A stretch of 64,000 nucleotides of DNA from Francisella halioticida (GTDB lineage Bacteria > Pseudomonadota > Gammaproteobacteria > Francisellales > Francisellaceae). Shown here one piece after another: positions 27,094-37,864 of the stretch (position 1 is its first letter; every line of letters starts with the position of its first letter). The position numbers were made by a program, and so were the translations under genes. A model generated the notes under the pieces. It saw only the letters and a list, made by a program, of their open reading frames with translations, was not told the origin of the DNA and searched no databases. The stretch lies in assembly GCF_002211785.1 (NCBI RefSeq), contig NZ_CP022132.1:620001-684000 (forward strand). The letters run 5' to 3'.

Positions 27094-28704
27094 ATGACAA
27101 ATGATAGGTTAACTATGGGTAGCCTTATAGCGATAGGTATAGGGACTATTATGGGTTCTGGCTGGATGTTTTCGGCTCAGTACACTTCTGAATATGCTGG
27201 CCCAGCTTCCATATTATCTTGGATTATTGGTGCAGTTTTTATGGTTTTTATCGCATTAACTTTTGCAGAAAGCTGTACTATTGTTCCGGTACAGGGATCT
27301 TCATCTAGAATTCCGCATATAACTCATGGTACTTTATTAAGCTATATTTTTGCATGGATCACATGGATTTCTTATTTAGTTTTAGCACCTATAGAAGTGC
27401 AAGCTGTAATACAATATCTAGCAGTTTTTTATCCAAGTTTGATAAATATTAAAACCGGAGCCTTATCAGGCCATGGAACACCTCTAGCTGTAGTACTGTT
27501 ACTGGTGTTTTGTGCTTTTAATTTTTATTCATTAAGATGGTTGGTAAAGATTAATAATATAATTACTTTATTTAAAGTTGTTGTTCCCATGATTATTGGC
27601 GGAGCTTTAATAGCATTATGCTATACGCTACCTCAATTAAGCTCAAAAACAGTTGAGACTAACTTTTTATTTATGCCGTATGGTATAAATGGCGTATTTT
27701 CAGCAATATCTTTAGGTGGTATTGGTTATGCTTTCGTTGGTTTTAAAGCTATTGTTGAGATGGCTGGTAATACAAAAAATCCATCAAAAGCGATTCCAAT
27801 GGCAACTATAGGAACAATATTGGTTTGCTTATTTATTTTCATATTTTTGCAAATTGCATATGTAATGATAGTATCTAAGTATGTGCATAATAATCAGTGG
27901 GGTATGCAAGATATATTTTCTAATGGTAATGCTAATTTTGGAGCATTTGCTTTAATTGCTCAAAATTTGGGTCAGACATGGGTTTTGTACTTCTTATATT
28001 TTGGTGCAATACTTTTTCCATTAGTAGCAGGGCTTTTATATTTCTGTGTAGCTTTAAATTCTTTAAATGCAATGGTATCAAATGGTTATATGCCTAAGGT
28101 TTTGAATAAGCTAAATCCAGTTACTAGCAAACCTCTTTATGCAATTATTCTTAATTTCTTAATAGCGATGGTGATGTTTGCTCCTTTTCCTGGATGGCAG
28201 ACAATGACAACATTTTTAACATCTTTGATATCTTTAACATATTTGACAGGTGCAACATCGACTTTAGCTATGCGACACAGACTCCCAGATATTGAGAGAC
28301 CTTTTAAACTAAAAATGGTGTTTTTAATATCATTATTAGGAGTTTTCTCATCAACATTGATTTTTTTATGGAGTGGTTGGGATATTGTATCTAAGTCAGG
28401 TATCGCTATATGTATAGCAATTTTTATGCTTGGAGCATATAGAAGTTTTGGTGCTGATAAATCAGAAAGAATTTCTTGGCATTTTAAACAGTCTATTTGG
28501 TTTTGGTTTTATATTATTGCTGTATCAGTTGTATCATACTTGAGTGATTTTGGTGGAATAGGATTTTTGCATTTTTATTCAGCCTCTGCTGCTTTATTAG
28601 TTATTAGTTTTGTTACTTGTATAGTTGCTAAATATTATTGTTTGACAGCAGGTGAAATACAACAAGGTATAGAATCAGCATTATATCAACAGAATAGTCA
28701 TTAA
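27094..28704 (+). CDS. APC-family amino-acid/polyamine permease
   Basis: A 536-residue inner-membrane transporter with about twelve to fourteen membrane segments. The APC signature is at the start: GSLIAIGIGTIMGSGWMFSA, with an unwound first helix (GIGTIMGSG). The conserved GYAFVGFKAIVEMAGNTKNP in the sixth helix is diagnostic of the family. The substrate is not evident. It lies 80 bases after alr with a possible small hairpin in between. Confidence 0.87.
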   Translation: MTNDRLTMGSLIAIGIGTIMGSGWMFSAQYTSEYAGPASILSWIIGAVFMVFIALTFAESCTIVPVQGSSSRIPHITHGTLLSYIFAWITWISYLVLAPIEVQAVIQYLAVFYPSLINIKTGALSGHGTPLAVVLLLVFCAFNFYSLRWLVKINNIITLFKVVVPMIIGGALIALCYTLPQLSSKTVETNFLFMPYGINGVFSAISLGGIGYAFVGFKAIVEMAGNTKNPSKAIPMATIGTILVCLFIFIFLQIAYVMIVSKYVHNNQWGMQDIFSNGNANFGAFALIAQNLGQTWVLYFLYFGAILFPLVAGLLYFCVALNSLNAMVSNGYMPKVLNKLNPVTSKPLYAIILNFLIAMVMFAPFPGWQTMTTFLTSLISLTYLTGATSTLAMRHRLPDIERPFKLKMVFLISLLGVFSSTLIFLWSGWDIVSKSGIAICIAIFMLGAYRSFGADKSERISWHFKQSIWFWFYIIAVSVVSYLSDFGGIGFLHFYSASAALLVISFVTCIVAKYYCLTAGEIQQGIESALYQQNSH

Positions 28705-28799
28705 TCTGTATTTTTATCTAGTTAGTTGCGTATGTTACTGTTTTATTAAGTTTGAAAAAACTGTATTATTATTTATAAAAAATTATCTAAACTATTTCT

Positions 28800-29642
28800 A
28801 TGATTAAAGTTTCTTTTCAAGGCGAACATGGTGCATATTCTGAGCAAGCTATAACCAATTTTTTAGATCAACAAGGTATAAAAAACTTTCAAACTATACC
28901 ATGTCTTTCTTTTTCAGATGCTATTGAGCATACGATTGCAGGCAAATCAAATTTTGTGATGATTCCAGTAGAAAATTCTTTAGCAGGATCTGTAGTTCCT
29001 GCATATGATGAGTTGATTAAAAGTAATCTAAAAGTAAAAGCAGAAGTCATTTTGAAGATTAAACACTGCTTAATGGGCTTGCCAGATGCTGGAATATCCG
29101 ATATTAAAAGTGTAATATCTCATCCGATGGCTTTAGCCCAATGTTCAAAGAGTTTAAAACATTTAAAGCTAATACCAGAGGCTTTTGTTGATACAGCAGG
29201 TGCAGCAAAACACATTTTTGAAACTAAGCAAAAGAATAATCTTGCTATAGCTGGAGAGTTGGCAGCTAAAACGTATGGATTAAAAATTTTCCAGGATCAA
29301 CTTGAAGATGAACATTTTAATTATACTCGTTTTTTCTTAATGGGATACGATTCAATCAATGTGAATTCCGATAGTAATAAATATAAAACAACACTTATCT
29401 TTTCTGTGGAAGAAAAACCTAATGCTTTAGTTAATACCTTAAATATTTTTGGTAAATATGATATTAATTTAACTAAGATAGAATCAAGGCCATCTAGGGA
29501 TAGAGCTTGGAACTATTTGTTTTTTGTTGACTTTGAAGGTTCTGAGGATGATGCTAACATTCAAAAAACTCTCCTAGAAGTGCTTAAAAAGAGCACTTTT
29601 CTTAAAGTTTTAGGATCTTATCAGACATACAGCTTTGATTAA
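28800..29642 (+). CDS. pheA: Prephenate dehydratase (monofunctional PheA)
   Basis: Converts prephenate to phenylpyruvate in phenylalanine synthesis. 280 residues: a PDT catalytic domain with FQGEHGAYSEQA at the start, VPVENSLAGSV (here MIPVENSLAGSVV), SHPMALAQC and the triad region EDEHFNYTRFF, followed by a C-terminal ACT domain (about 195-275, KPNALVNTLNIFGKYDINLTK, in part; ESRPSRDRAWNYLFFVD) for phenylalanine feedback. No chorismate mutase domain is fused, unlike E. coli PheA. It is followed 2 bases later by the YgjP-like gene. Confidence 0.92.
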   Translation: MIKVSFQGEHGAYSEQAITNFLDQQGIKNFQTIPCLSFSDAIEHTIAGKSNFVMIPVENSLAGSVVPAYDELIKSNLKVKAEVILKIKHCLMGLPDAGISDIKSVISHPMALAQCSKSLKHLKLIPEAFVDTAGAAKHIFETKQKNNLAIAGELAAKTYGLKIFQDQLEDEHFNYTRFFLMGYDSINVNSDSNKYKTTLIFSVEEKPNALVNTLNIFGKYDINLTKIESRPSRDRAWNYLFFVDFEGSEDDANIQKTLLEVLKKSTFLKVLGSYQTYSFD

Positions 29643-29644
29643 GA

Positions 29645-30313
29645 ATGACATATAAGGTTGATATAGTTTATAAAAATATTAAAAACTTAAAGATCTCTTT
29701 AAGTAAAGATGGTTTAGTTACAGTAATATCACCAAAAGGGGTGACTAAAAAAGAAATATTTACATTACTTGAATCAAAAAGATCATGGATAGAAAAACAT
29801 AGTAAAAGGTTATCAGTTAATAGAAAGTATGAGTATAATGAGTATCTCTTAAGAAATGGTGATAAAGTTTATTTCTTAGGTCGAGAGTATTTTATAAAAC
29901 TTACACCCTCAAAGCAGAATTTGATTTGTGAGCATGAAAAATACCTTGAGTTATTACTAAATTCAAGCGTTATCGATAATAGAGAATTTAAGTTACAGTT
30001 ATTAGAAGAGTTTTATAAAGATAGAGCTGATATTATATTAAATAATCTTGTTGCAAAATTTTTAAAAATAACTGGCCAAGAAATACAAAGGGTTACTATA
30101 AAAAAAACTAAAACTCGTTGGGGTTCTTGTAATTATGTCAAAAAAACTATTAATTTAAATTTTAATTTGATTTTAAGAGATATAGAGGCAATAGAATATG
30201 TTGTTCTTCACGAAATTGCTCATTTAACACATCCAAACCATTCAAAAGATTTTTATAATTATATTGCAAGCTATATGCCTGATTGGAAAATTAGAGAAAA
30301 AAGATTAAAATGA
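29645..30313 (+). CDS. YgjP/DUF45-family zinc metallopeptidase-like protein
   Basis: 222 residues. The C-terminal half has the zinc motif HEIAH (in YVVLHEIAHLTHPNHSKDF) with a third histidine in the same segment, and the strand KTRWGSCN before it. These are the marks of the YgjP (DUF45, M48-like) family. Its role is unknown; some members sit in type I restriction operons, but no such genes are present here. It starts two bases after pheA and is probably co-translated. Confidence 0.8.
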   Translation: MTYKVDIVYKNIKNLKISLSKDGLVTVISPKGVTKKEIFTLLESKRSWIEKHSKRLSVNRKYEYNEYLLRNGDKVYFLGREYFIKLTPSKQNLICEHEKYLELLLNSSVIDNREFKLQLLEEFYKDRADIILNNLVAKFLKITGQEIQRVTIKKTKTRWGSCNYVKKTINLNFNLILRDIEAIEYVVLHEIAHLTHPNHSKDFYNYIASYMPDWKIREKRLK

Positions 30314-30366
30314 GATATAATTAATCGTCTTTAAATTTTAAAGAACCATATTTTTTGGGAGATTTT

Positions 30367-31740
30367 ATGGAAAGTACTTTTGAACTTTTTTCTATAGGGG
30401 TTGGCCCGTCTTCGTCACATACAATAGGTCCAATGCGTGCTGGGTGTGACTTTATTAATCTATATAAAAATAATTTAACTAATACAACACGTATTAAGAT
30501 AGATTTATTTGGCTCATTGGCTTTGACAGGTAAAGGACATAAAACTGATTATGCAGTTGTTTTGGGTATAATGGGTTTTTTGCCTGAATCTGTGGATATA
30601 CAGTTAGCAAAAAAATTATATGATAATTGTTTGGCTCATAAAAAATTAGATCTTAATCAAGAATTTAAAATTGATTTTGATTATGATAAGGATTTAGTAT
30701 TTCATTACGATGAGTTTTTGCCAGAGCATGCTAATGGGATGCGTTTTTCTTTGTTTGAAAACAATGAGTTACTTTGTGAGAAAGAGTATTTTTCAATAGG
30801 AGGGGGCTTTATTGTCGATAAAAAACAAATAAAGAAGGATGAGGTTCCTACAGAAGTGTTGTGCAATAAACCGTATAAATTTGCAAGTATGGCTGAATTA
30901 AAGGAACTTTGTCAGAAAGATAATAAAACAATTGATGAAATAATGTTTGAAAATGAAAAAACAGCCTATGGGGAGCAGGATTCTTTTGAAAAATTAGCTG
31001 AGATTTGGCGTGTGATGGATACATCAATCGAAAAAGGCTTAACTTGTGCTGAGACTACTTTACCAGGAGGGCTTAGAGTAAGAAAAAGAGCTCCTAGTAT
31101 GATTAAAAAGTTAAAAGAGCATAATGTTGTGAATACTGATTTTAATTATTTAAATGCTTTTTCTATAGCTGTTAACGAACAAAATGCATGCGGTGAAAGA
31201 GTTGTTACAGCACCAACAAATGGCGCTGCGGGCATAATTCCAGCAGTTCTTAAATATTATTTACAAACTCATGAAATCATTAATCAAAGTGAATTCAAAA
31301 AAGTGGTAAATAAATATCTTTTAGTATGTGCTGCTATAGGAGTTTTATATAAATCTGGTGCTTCGATCTCAGCTGCAGAAGTTGGTTGTCAAGGAGAGGT
31401 TGGTGTTGCTTGCTCTATGGCAGCTGCTGGATATTGTGCTTTACTTGGTGGAGATCTTGATTCTATTGAGTCAGCAGCTGAAATTGGGATGGAGCATAAC
31501 TTAGGTTTAACTTGTGATCCTATAGGTGGTTTAGTACAAATCCCATGTATTGAGCGTAATGCTATGGGAGCTGTTCAAGCTATAAATGCAGCTAAACTTG
31601 CACATTTAGATACAGGTGAAAAGCGCTTTGTTGGCTTGGATTATGTTATTAAGGTAATGTATGAAACAGGCTTAGATATGTGCAGTAAATATAAAGAAAC
31701 ATCTTTAGGTGGTTTAGCTACTAATGTTCCTGTGTGCTAG
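30367..31740 (+). CDS. sdaA: L-serine dehydratase (SdaA, single-chain Fe-S type)
   Basis: Deaminates L-serine to pyruvate with a 4Fe-4S cluster. The protein has 457 residues from the ATG at 30367, with GGGAG 5 bases before it (a TTG four codons earlier is not favoured). The beta domain with [19 protein letters not shown] is at the N terminus and the alpha domain follows with [15 protein letters not shown]. Cluster cysteines are in [24 protein letters not shown] and the C-terminal VCN-type end (NVPVC). Placed just upstream of suf genes that supply Fe-S clusters. Confidence 0.93.
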   Translation: MESTFELFSIGVGPSSSHTIGPMRAGCDFINLYKNNLTNTTRIKIDLFGSLALTGKGHKTDYAVVLGIMGFLPESVDIQLAKKLYDNCLAHKKLDLNQEFKIDFDYDKDLVFHYDEFLPEHANGMRFSLFENNELLCEKEYFSIGGGFIVDKKQIKKDEVPTEVLCNKPYKFASMAELKELCQKDNKTIDEIMFENEKTAYGEQDSFEKLAEIWRVMDTSIEKGLTCAETTLPGGLRVRKRAPSMIKKLKEHNVVNTDFNYLNAFSIAVNEQNACGERVVTAPTNGAAGIIPAVLKYYLQTHEIINQSEFKKVVNKYLLVCAAIGVLYKSGASISAAEVGCQGEVGVACSMAAAGYCALLGGDLDSIESAAEIGMEHNLGLTCDPIGGLVQIPCIERNAMGAVQAINAAKLAHLDTGEKRFVGLDYVIKVMYETGLDMCSKYKETSLGGLATNVPVC

Positions 31741-31850
31741 TAAATAGTTTTTAGTAATTTGTGAATTAGGTAAAATTATTATAGTACTGGCAAAATTATA
31801 CTGTTTTAGTATAATTTAGGTGATTTATTATTAAACAGGCAATCTAAAGA

Positions 31851-33074
31851 ATGTATGATGTAAAAAAAATTAGAAATGATTTTCCATTTCTGAGTCAAAC
31901 TATAAATGATAAACCTATTGTTTTCTTTGATACTGGAGCATCAGCACAAAAGCCTCAAGTAGTGATAGATGCTGTTGCAGATGCTTACAAATTTAATTAT
32001 GCAAATGTCCATAGAGGTGTGTATTCGCTTAGTCAAGAGGCTAGTGACAAGTATGAAAATGTACGTTTAAAAGTACAAGAATTTATTAATGCTAAATTAT
32101 CAGACGAGATCGTAATAACTAAAGGGACAACTGAAGCAATTAATCTTTTAACTAATTGTATTGGTAAATCTATAATTTCTTCAGGATATGAAATTATTGT
32201 TACAGAAATGGAACATCATGCTAATTTTGTACCTTGGCAAATGCTATGTGAAGATAAAAACTTAGATTTTAAAATAGCTAAAGTTAAAGACAATGGTGAA
32301 CTAGATGTGAAAAACTTATTATCTTTAGTGACTAATAAAACTAAGGTTTTAGCAATAACTTTGTGTTCTAATGTTTTAGGAACAATTAATCCTATTAAAG
32401 AGATTATTAAAGAGGTTAAAAAAATAAACTCTGATGTATTAGTTGTTGTTGATGGTGCCCAAGCTGTTATACATTCAAAAGTTGATGTGCAATATTTGGA
32501 TTGTGACTTTTTTGTTTTTTCTAGTCATAAATTATATGGGCCAACTGGAGTAGGGATCCTATATGGTAAGTATGATTTATTAAAAAAGTTACCCCCTTAT
32601 AATTATGGTGGTGATATGGTTGATGATGTTACAATTGATAAAACAACGTTTGCTTTACCTCCATATAAATTTGAAGCTGGAACTCCTGATATCGTTGGTA
32701 CTATAGGTTTTGGCCAAGCTATAGATTATATTAATTCAGTTGGAATGGATAATATTGCCAGTTATGAGCGAGATATCTTAACGTATGCAACTAATGAATT
32801 AAAGAAAATCAATGGTTTAAGAATAATTGGTGAAGCTCGAAATAAAGCAGGAGTTATTACATTTATAATAGATGGGTGTAATGCTGGAGATATAGGCGAG
32901 CTTTTGGCAATTAAAGGTATGTGTGTCCGAACAGGAAAACATTGCGCTCATCCATTGCTTTACAGAATGGGAGTTACATCAACAGTTCGTATGTCTTTTG
33001 GGATGTATAATACTTTTGAAGAAGTTGACTTATTTATTAAGGCATTGAAAAAAGTAATATCTCAATTAAAATAA
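31851..33074 (+). CDS. sufS: Cysteine desulfurase SufS
   Basis: A 407-residue group II cysteine desulfurase of the Suf Fe-S assembly system. Start MYDVKKIRNDFPFLSQTI matches SufS; the PLP lysine is in FSSHKLYGPTGVG and the catalytic cysteine in VRTGKHCAHPLLYRMG, the short-loop type that needs SufE or SufU activation. VHRGVYSLSQEASDKYE is a further hallmark. It precedes sufA and sufT. No sufB, sufC, sufD or sufE is in this window, so the core scaffold must be elsewhere. Confidence 0.93.
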   Translation: MYDVKKIRNDFPFLSQTINDKPIVFFDTGASAQKPQVVIDAVADAYKFNYANVHRGVYSLSQEASDKYENVRLKVQEFINAKLSDEIVITKGTTEAINLLTNCIGKSIISSGYEIIVTEMEHHANFVPWQMLCEDKNLDFKIAKVKDNGELDVKNLLSLVTNKTKVLAITLCSNVLGTINPIKEIIKEVKKINSDVLVVVDGAQAVIHSKVDVQYLDCDFFVFSSHKLYGPTGVGILYGKYDLLKKLPPYNYGGDMVDDVTIDKTTFALPPYKFEAGTPDIVGTIGFGQAIDYINSVGMDNIASYERDILTYATNELKKINGLRIIGEARNKAGVITFIIDGCNAGDIGELLAIKGMCVRTGKHCAHPLLYRMGVTSTVRMSFGMYNTFEEVDLFIKALKKVISQLK

Positions 33075-33103
33075 ACAATAAAAGATTTTAGAGGATTAAG
33101 TTT

Positions 33104-33457
33104 ATGGTTGAAGTTTTTGATCCTAACAATAATATTTTAGAAGTTACTCAAGCAGCAGCTAAACATTTTGAAAAACATTTAGCGAAAGATTCTACAAGTA
33201 TAGGAATATATGTAGGTACAAAAGTTATGGGTTGCTCAGGTTTAGCTTATGATATTGATTTTGTAGCTAAACAGCCAGATTCTACAATAGAAGTAAATCA
33301 GCATGGTTTGAAATTTTTCGTATCTAGTAAATCGATGGATTTTTTAAATGGTCTAAAAGTTGATTATGTTAAGCATGATTTTGGTTTATATAAGTTAGAG
33401 TATACCAATCCAAATGAGTCAGCGCGCTGTGGGTGTGGTGAAAGTTTTACAGTTTAG
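33104..33457 (+). CDS. sufA: A-type Fe-S carrier (SufA/IscA family)
   Basis: 117 residues with the HesB/IscA fold and the three cluster cysteines: one in VMGCSGLAYDIDF and two in the terminal ARCGCGESFTV. A-type proteins carry Fe-S clusters from the scaffold to client enzymes. It sits 29 bases after sufS and 12 bases before sufT in the same direction, so the Suf assignment rests on context; by sequence alone it could be IscA or ErpA. Confidence 0.88.
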   Translation: MVEVFDPNNNILEVTQAAAKHFEKHLAKDSTSIGIYVGTKVMGCSGLAYDIDFVAKQPDSTIEVNQHGLKFFVSSKSMDFLNGLKVDYVKHDFGLYKLEYTNPNESARCGCGESFTV

Positions 33458-33469
33458 GGAATATTTTTG

Positions 33470-34021
33470 ATGAAAACAACAGATGTAACTATAGTTAGAC
33501 GGCAGGTTAAAGCAATAGCAGTACCTTTTGGTAATGAAATTGAACTTATGCCTGGCCAAGAAGCTTTAGTAACGCAAGATAAGGGTGGTAGCTTTACATT
33601 AAATGTAAATGGTAATCTTCTTCATTTAGATGGTAAAGATGCTGATGCTATAGGTAAACAAGTGGTTAAATATCCTGTTGAAGGATATAATATTAAACCA
33701 GGAGATCCTATAAACATGGATGCTATTTGGGATCAAATGAAAACTGTTTATGATCCTGAAATACCTGTAAATATAGTCGATCTTGGTTTGATTTATAATG
33801 TTGTTACCAGAAAGCTGGAAAATGGTAACTTTCATGTTATTGTGGATATGACCCTTACAGCACCAGGTTGTGGTATGGGCCCAGTTCTTATGACAGATGT
33901 TGAAAGGCGTGTAGCAATGTTACCAAATGTTGATAAGGTTGATGTTGTTATGGTTTTCGATCCACCTTGGAATTCTGAACTTATGACAGAAGAAGCAAAA
34001 CTAGAATTAGGATTATTCTAA
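33470..34021 (+). CDS. sufT: Fe-S assembly factor SufT (DUF59/MIP18 family)
   Basis: 183 residues from the ATG at 33470 (MKTTDVTIVRRQVKAIAV). The second half is the MIP18/DUF59 domain: VYDPEIPVNIVDLGLIYNV and the TLTAPGCGMGPVLMTDVE cysteine loop. The N-terminal 90 residues, with a PGQEALVTQDKGGSFTLNVN region, are the SufT-specific part. SufT helps maturation of Fe-S proteins, especially under high demand for clusters. It follows sufA and is followed closely by coaD. Confidence 0.88.
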   Translation: MKTTDVTIVRRQVKAIAVPFGNEIELMPGQEALVTQDKGGSFTLNVNGNLLHLDGKDADAIGKQVVKYPVEGYNIKPGDPINMDAIWDQMKTVYDPEIPVNIVDLGLIYNVVTRKLENGNFHVIVDMTLTAPGCGMGPVLMTDVERRVAMLPNVDKVDVVMVFDPPWNSELMTEEAKLELGLF

Positions 34022-34030
34022 ACTATTATT

Positions 34031-34736
<706 letters not shown>

Positions 34737-34789
34737 CAGCTTTTAGAGAAGTACCATAAATTAGTTTCTTAATTTGCTCTTAAAAAAAC

Positions 34790-34817
34790 TTGAAAAAAGT
34801 TTCTAATAATGTAAAAT
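34790..34817 (+). promoter_or_regulatory. Probable fopA promoter
   Basis: TTGAAA at 34790-34795 and TAAAAT at 34812-34817 are separated by 16 bases, 57 bases upstream of the fopA start codon. A separate short inverted repeat (AAACTTGAAAAAAGTTT) overlaps the -35 region. The leader contains AAGGAG just before the ATG. The separate promoter fits a highly expressed outer membrane protein. Confidence 0.55.
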
Positions 34818-34873
34818 TCACAGGTCAAGTATTTCAATATAAATATGAAAACAAGTTTTAAAGGAGTTTTTTG

Positions 34874-36064
34874 ATGAAACTAAGAAATATCGTTATGGCT
34901 ACATCTGTGCTATTAGGCACAGCTACAATGTCTTTTGCAGCTAGCTCTGATAATACAGATACATCAGCTAAAACTGATACAGCAGCAACTACTACTAGTA
35001 CTACTACTAGTGGATTTGAGTCAAATACTTTCATCAAACCTTTTGCAAACACATATAGCTCTATAACAAATGAAAATAATACTTGGGGACCTCAAGATAG
35101 AACTGGTCAATGGTATTTAGGTGTCGGAGCTAGTGGTCTTGCTGGAACTGCTAACTCACCTTCAGGTGCAGCGGCTAACTTCACTCTTGGTTATAACTTA
35201 AATAAATATTTCGCAGTTCAATATTTCCAATTAGTAGGTAAAGATTTTGCCGGTTTAGGTGAAGGTGTTGTTAACTTTAGTAATAGTACTATGTTTACTC
35301 CGTATATGGTTGGTGGTGCTGGTTGGGCTAACCTGGCTGGTAAAGCTACAGGAGCTTGGGATGTCGGTGGAGGTCTTAAGTTTGAACTATCAAGAGATGT
35401 ACAAGCTAGCGTGGATTATAGATATATACAAACTATGGCTCCAACTAGTATTTCAGGGGCTAATGGTCAAGCAGGAACTAATGTGATTGGTGCTGGTCTA
35501 ACATGGTTCTTTGGTGGAAAAGCTAACCCTAATAATGACACTGCTAACATACACGATAGTGGTGCTAAAACAGCAGCTCAAACTACAGCAATACCAACAG
35601 TAGATGAGTCTAAATATCTACTTCCACAAGGTATTAAACAATGTACAGGCAACTTCAATTTAACCAAAGATGGTGTTGCATGTTATACTGTAGATGGTAG
35701 TGATGTAACGGTTTATTTAGATACTAAGTTTGCATATGATAGTGCAAATTTAAATCAAAGAGGTAAGGATGCTATATCGTCTTTTGTTAAGTTTGTAAAA
35801 GGTAGCAATATTGCTTCTGTAACTATTAAAGGATATGCTTCTCAGGGTCAAACAGGACAAGAGTTTGAATTATATAATCAAAAACTTTCTGAAAAGAGAG
35901 CAGAAGCAGTTTCTAATTATATAAAAGAGGTAGGTCTAGATAGTAGTAAAGTAATAACAAAAGGTTTTGGTTACACTAGTACTTTAAAAGGTATTAAAAA
36001 GTCGGATGCTCGTAATCAACGTGTTCAAGCTAGTGTTTCAGCACCTTTAAAAGAAGATAAGTAG
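34874..36064 (+). CDS. fopA: OmpA-family outer membrane protein FopA
   Basis: 396 residues from the ATG at 34874, which AAGGAG supports; a TTG directly in front is not used. Signal peptide MKLRNIVMATSVLLGTATM with cleavage after SFA. A Ser/Thr-rich linker (TTTSTTTSG) follows, then an eight-strand barrel region (about 80-215, with GQWYLGVGASGLAG and DVGGGLKFELSRDVQASVDY), and a C-terminal OmpA-like peptidoglycan-binding domain (about 270-390) with TVYLDTKFAYDSANLNQRG and the YNQKLSEKRAEAVSNYI helix. In F. tularensis FopA is a major surface protein. It has its own promoter. Confidence 0.92.
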   Translation: MKLRNIVMATSVLLGTATMSFAASSDNTDTSAKTDTAATTTSTTTSGFESNTFIKPFANTYSSITNENNTWGPQDRTGQWYLGVGASGLAGTANSPSGAAANFTLGYNLNKYFAVQYFQLVGKDFAGLGEGVVNFSNSTMFTPYMVGGAGWANLAGKATGAWDVGGGLKFELSRDVQASVDYRYIQTMAPTSISGANGQAGTNVIGAGLTWFFGGKANPNNDTANIHDSGAKTAAQTTAIPTVDESKYLLPQGIKQCTGNFNLTKDGVACYTVDGSDVTVYLDTKFAYDSANLNQRGKDAISSFVKFVKGSNIASVTIKGYASQGQTGQEFELYNQKLSEKRAEAVSNYIKEVGLDSSKVITKGFGYTSTLKGIKKSDARNQRVQASVSAPLKEDK

Positions 36065-36223
36065 TCCTCTAAGTTTTTTCTATAAAAAATTCCTAAATTT
36101 ATATCTTAATTGATTTTATATTATCTCTGATAATATTCATTTATTATATAATGTTAAAGTCTATAAAAAAATATAAGCTTGTTATATAATTTGTCCACTT
36201 ATAAATAATTTCTTTGAAACTAA

Positions 36224-37627
36224 ATGACACAATACTATTCTAATAAAGAGTTGTTTAACTCTTGTGACTTAATTGGACAACTTGTAACAGTGAAGGGTTG
36301 GGTTCGAAGTCGTAGAGATTCTAAAGCAGGATTTTCTTTTGTAGCTGTTCATGATGGGTCCTGTTTTGATCCTATTCAAGCGATTGTTCCAAATTCAGTT
36401 GAAAATTATTCAGAAGAAGTTTTAAAATTAACAAAAGATTGCTCAGTTGCGATTACTGGTGAACTGATTGCTTCACAAGGTAAAGGACAAAGTGTTGAGA
36501 TTCAAGCTCAAAAAGTGGAGGTTTATGGTTGGGTAGAAAATCCTGAAACATATCCTGTTTCACCAAAACGTCATACTATGGAGCATTTACGTGAAGTTGC
36601 ACATCTTCGTACTAGGACAAATATTATAGGTGTAGTAGCAAGAGTTAGAAATCAGCTAGCAAATGCCGTGCATAGCTTCTTATGTGAAAAAGGTTTTCTT
36701 TGGGTGAATACTCCAATCCTAACTTCCAATGATTGTGAAGGTGCTGGTGATCTTTTTAGGGTATCAACTCTTGATAGTCTAAATCCTCCTATTAATGATC
36801 AAGGTAAAGTTGATTTTAAAGAAGATTTTTTTGGCCGAGAAACATTTTTGACAGTATCTGGACAGTTAAATGTTGAAAGTTATTGTTGCTCTTTATCAAA
36901 AGTTTATACTTTTGGCCCTACATTTCGTGCAGAGAACTCAAATACTAGTAGACATTTAGCGGAATTTTGGATGATTGAGCCTGAAATAGCTTTTGCTGAT
37001 CTTAATGATGATGCTAATCTGGCTGAAGATATGCTTAAATCAGTTATTCAAAAAGTAATGAGCAATTGTGAAGATGATTTAAAATTCCTGAATCAATTTG
37101 TACAGAAAGGATTGTTAGATAAGTTAAATAATGTTGTTGATAAAGGATTTGTTAGAGTTGAATATACATATGCGATAGATATTTTAAAGCAATCAGGTCA
37201 AAATTTTGAATATCCAGTAGAGTGGGGAGTTGATTTACAATCTGAACATGAAAGGTTCTTATGCGAAAAGCATTTTAATGCCCCAGTTGTAATTATGAAT
37301 TATCCAAAAGATATTAAAGCATTTTATATGCGTTTAAATGATGATGGCAAAACTGTTGCAGCTATGGATGTTTTAGTTCCAGGCATTGGAGAGATTATTG
37401 GTGGAAGCCAACGTGAAGAACGTTTAGATATTTTAGATAAGCGTATAGAGGAAATGAATATTGATAGTAGTGCACTAGGCTGGTATCGTGATTTACGTCG
37501 TTACGGAACTGTTCCTCATAGTGGTTTTGGACTAGGGGTTGAGAGATTATTAGGTTATGTTACTGGTGTACCGAATATTCGTGAGCTTATTCCTTTTCCA
37601 CGTACACCTGGTAATGCAAAATTTTAG
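36224..37627 (+). CDS. asnS: Asparaginyl-tRNA synthetase
   Basis: 467 residues, the E. coli length (466). N-terminal anticodon-binding OB fold ([19 protein letters not shown]) and a class II catalytic core: motif 2 in [20 protein letters not shown] and motif 3 in [20 protein letters not shown]. The ending [11 protein letters not shown] is the usual AsnRS C terminus. It is followed by an integrase-like remnant and IS debris. Confidence 0.96.
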   Translation: MTQYYSNKELFNSCDLIGQLVTVKGWVRSRRDSKAGFSFVAVHDGSCFDPIQAIVPNSVENYSEEVLKLTKDCSVAITGELIASQGKGQSVEIQAQKVEVYGWVENPETYPVSPKRHTMEHLREVAHLRTRTNIIGVVARVRNQLANAVHSFLCEKGFLWVNTPILTSNDCEGAGDLFRVSTLDSLNPPINDQGKVDFKEDFFGRETFLTVSGQLNVESYCCSLSKVYTFGPTFRAENSNTSRHLAEFWMIEPEIAFADLNDDANLAEDMLKSVIQKVMSNCEDDLKFLNQFVQKGLLDKLNNVVDKGFVRVEYTYAIDILKQSGQNFEYPVEWGVDLQSEHERFLCEKHFNAPVVIMNYPKDIKAFYMRLNDDGKTVAAMDVLVPGIGEIIGGSQREERLDILDKRIEEMNIDSSALGWYRDLRRYGTVPHSGFGLGVERLLGYVTGVPNIRELIPFPRTPGNAKF

Positions 37628-37658
37628 GAAAGTTTTTTAATTACTTTAAAGATTCTAA

Positions 37659-37766
37659 ATGAAACTTTCAGATCTTAGAATTAACAAACTTCAAGTAACT
37701 AGCAAAAGTTATAGAGTAGCAGGTAGCAATAAAGTAAAGCTGGTAATAAATCATTTCTATTCATAG
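37659..37766 (+). pseudogene. Possible integrase (DUF4102) N-terminal remnant
   Basis: A 35-residue frame begins MKLSDLRINKLQVTSKSYRV, close in pattern to the arm-DNA-binding N terminus of P4-type phage integrases (MKLTDxKIRxLKP-x-KPYKVxDG). It ends at TAG, and only degenerate sequence with several stops follows up to the IS element at 37865. If real, it marks a lost genomic island. There is no tRNA gene nearby to act as an attachment site. The piece is short, so confidence is low. Confidence 0.35.
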
Positions 37767-37864
37767 TCATACAAAACAAAATGGTAAAGAAAAATATTTT
37801 AAATAGTATACTTCCAAGAATTAAGAAAGATTATAAGCATAATAAGTTTAGTCATTTTGATGAT

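Noticed and set aside
35259-35486. Leu/Val-rich frame inside fopA
   Set aside because: Out-of-frame reading of the Gly/Ala-rich beta barrel. The fopA frame has signal peptide and OmpA domain.
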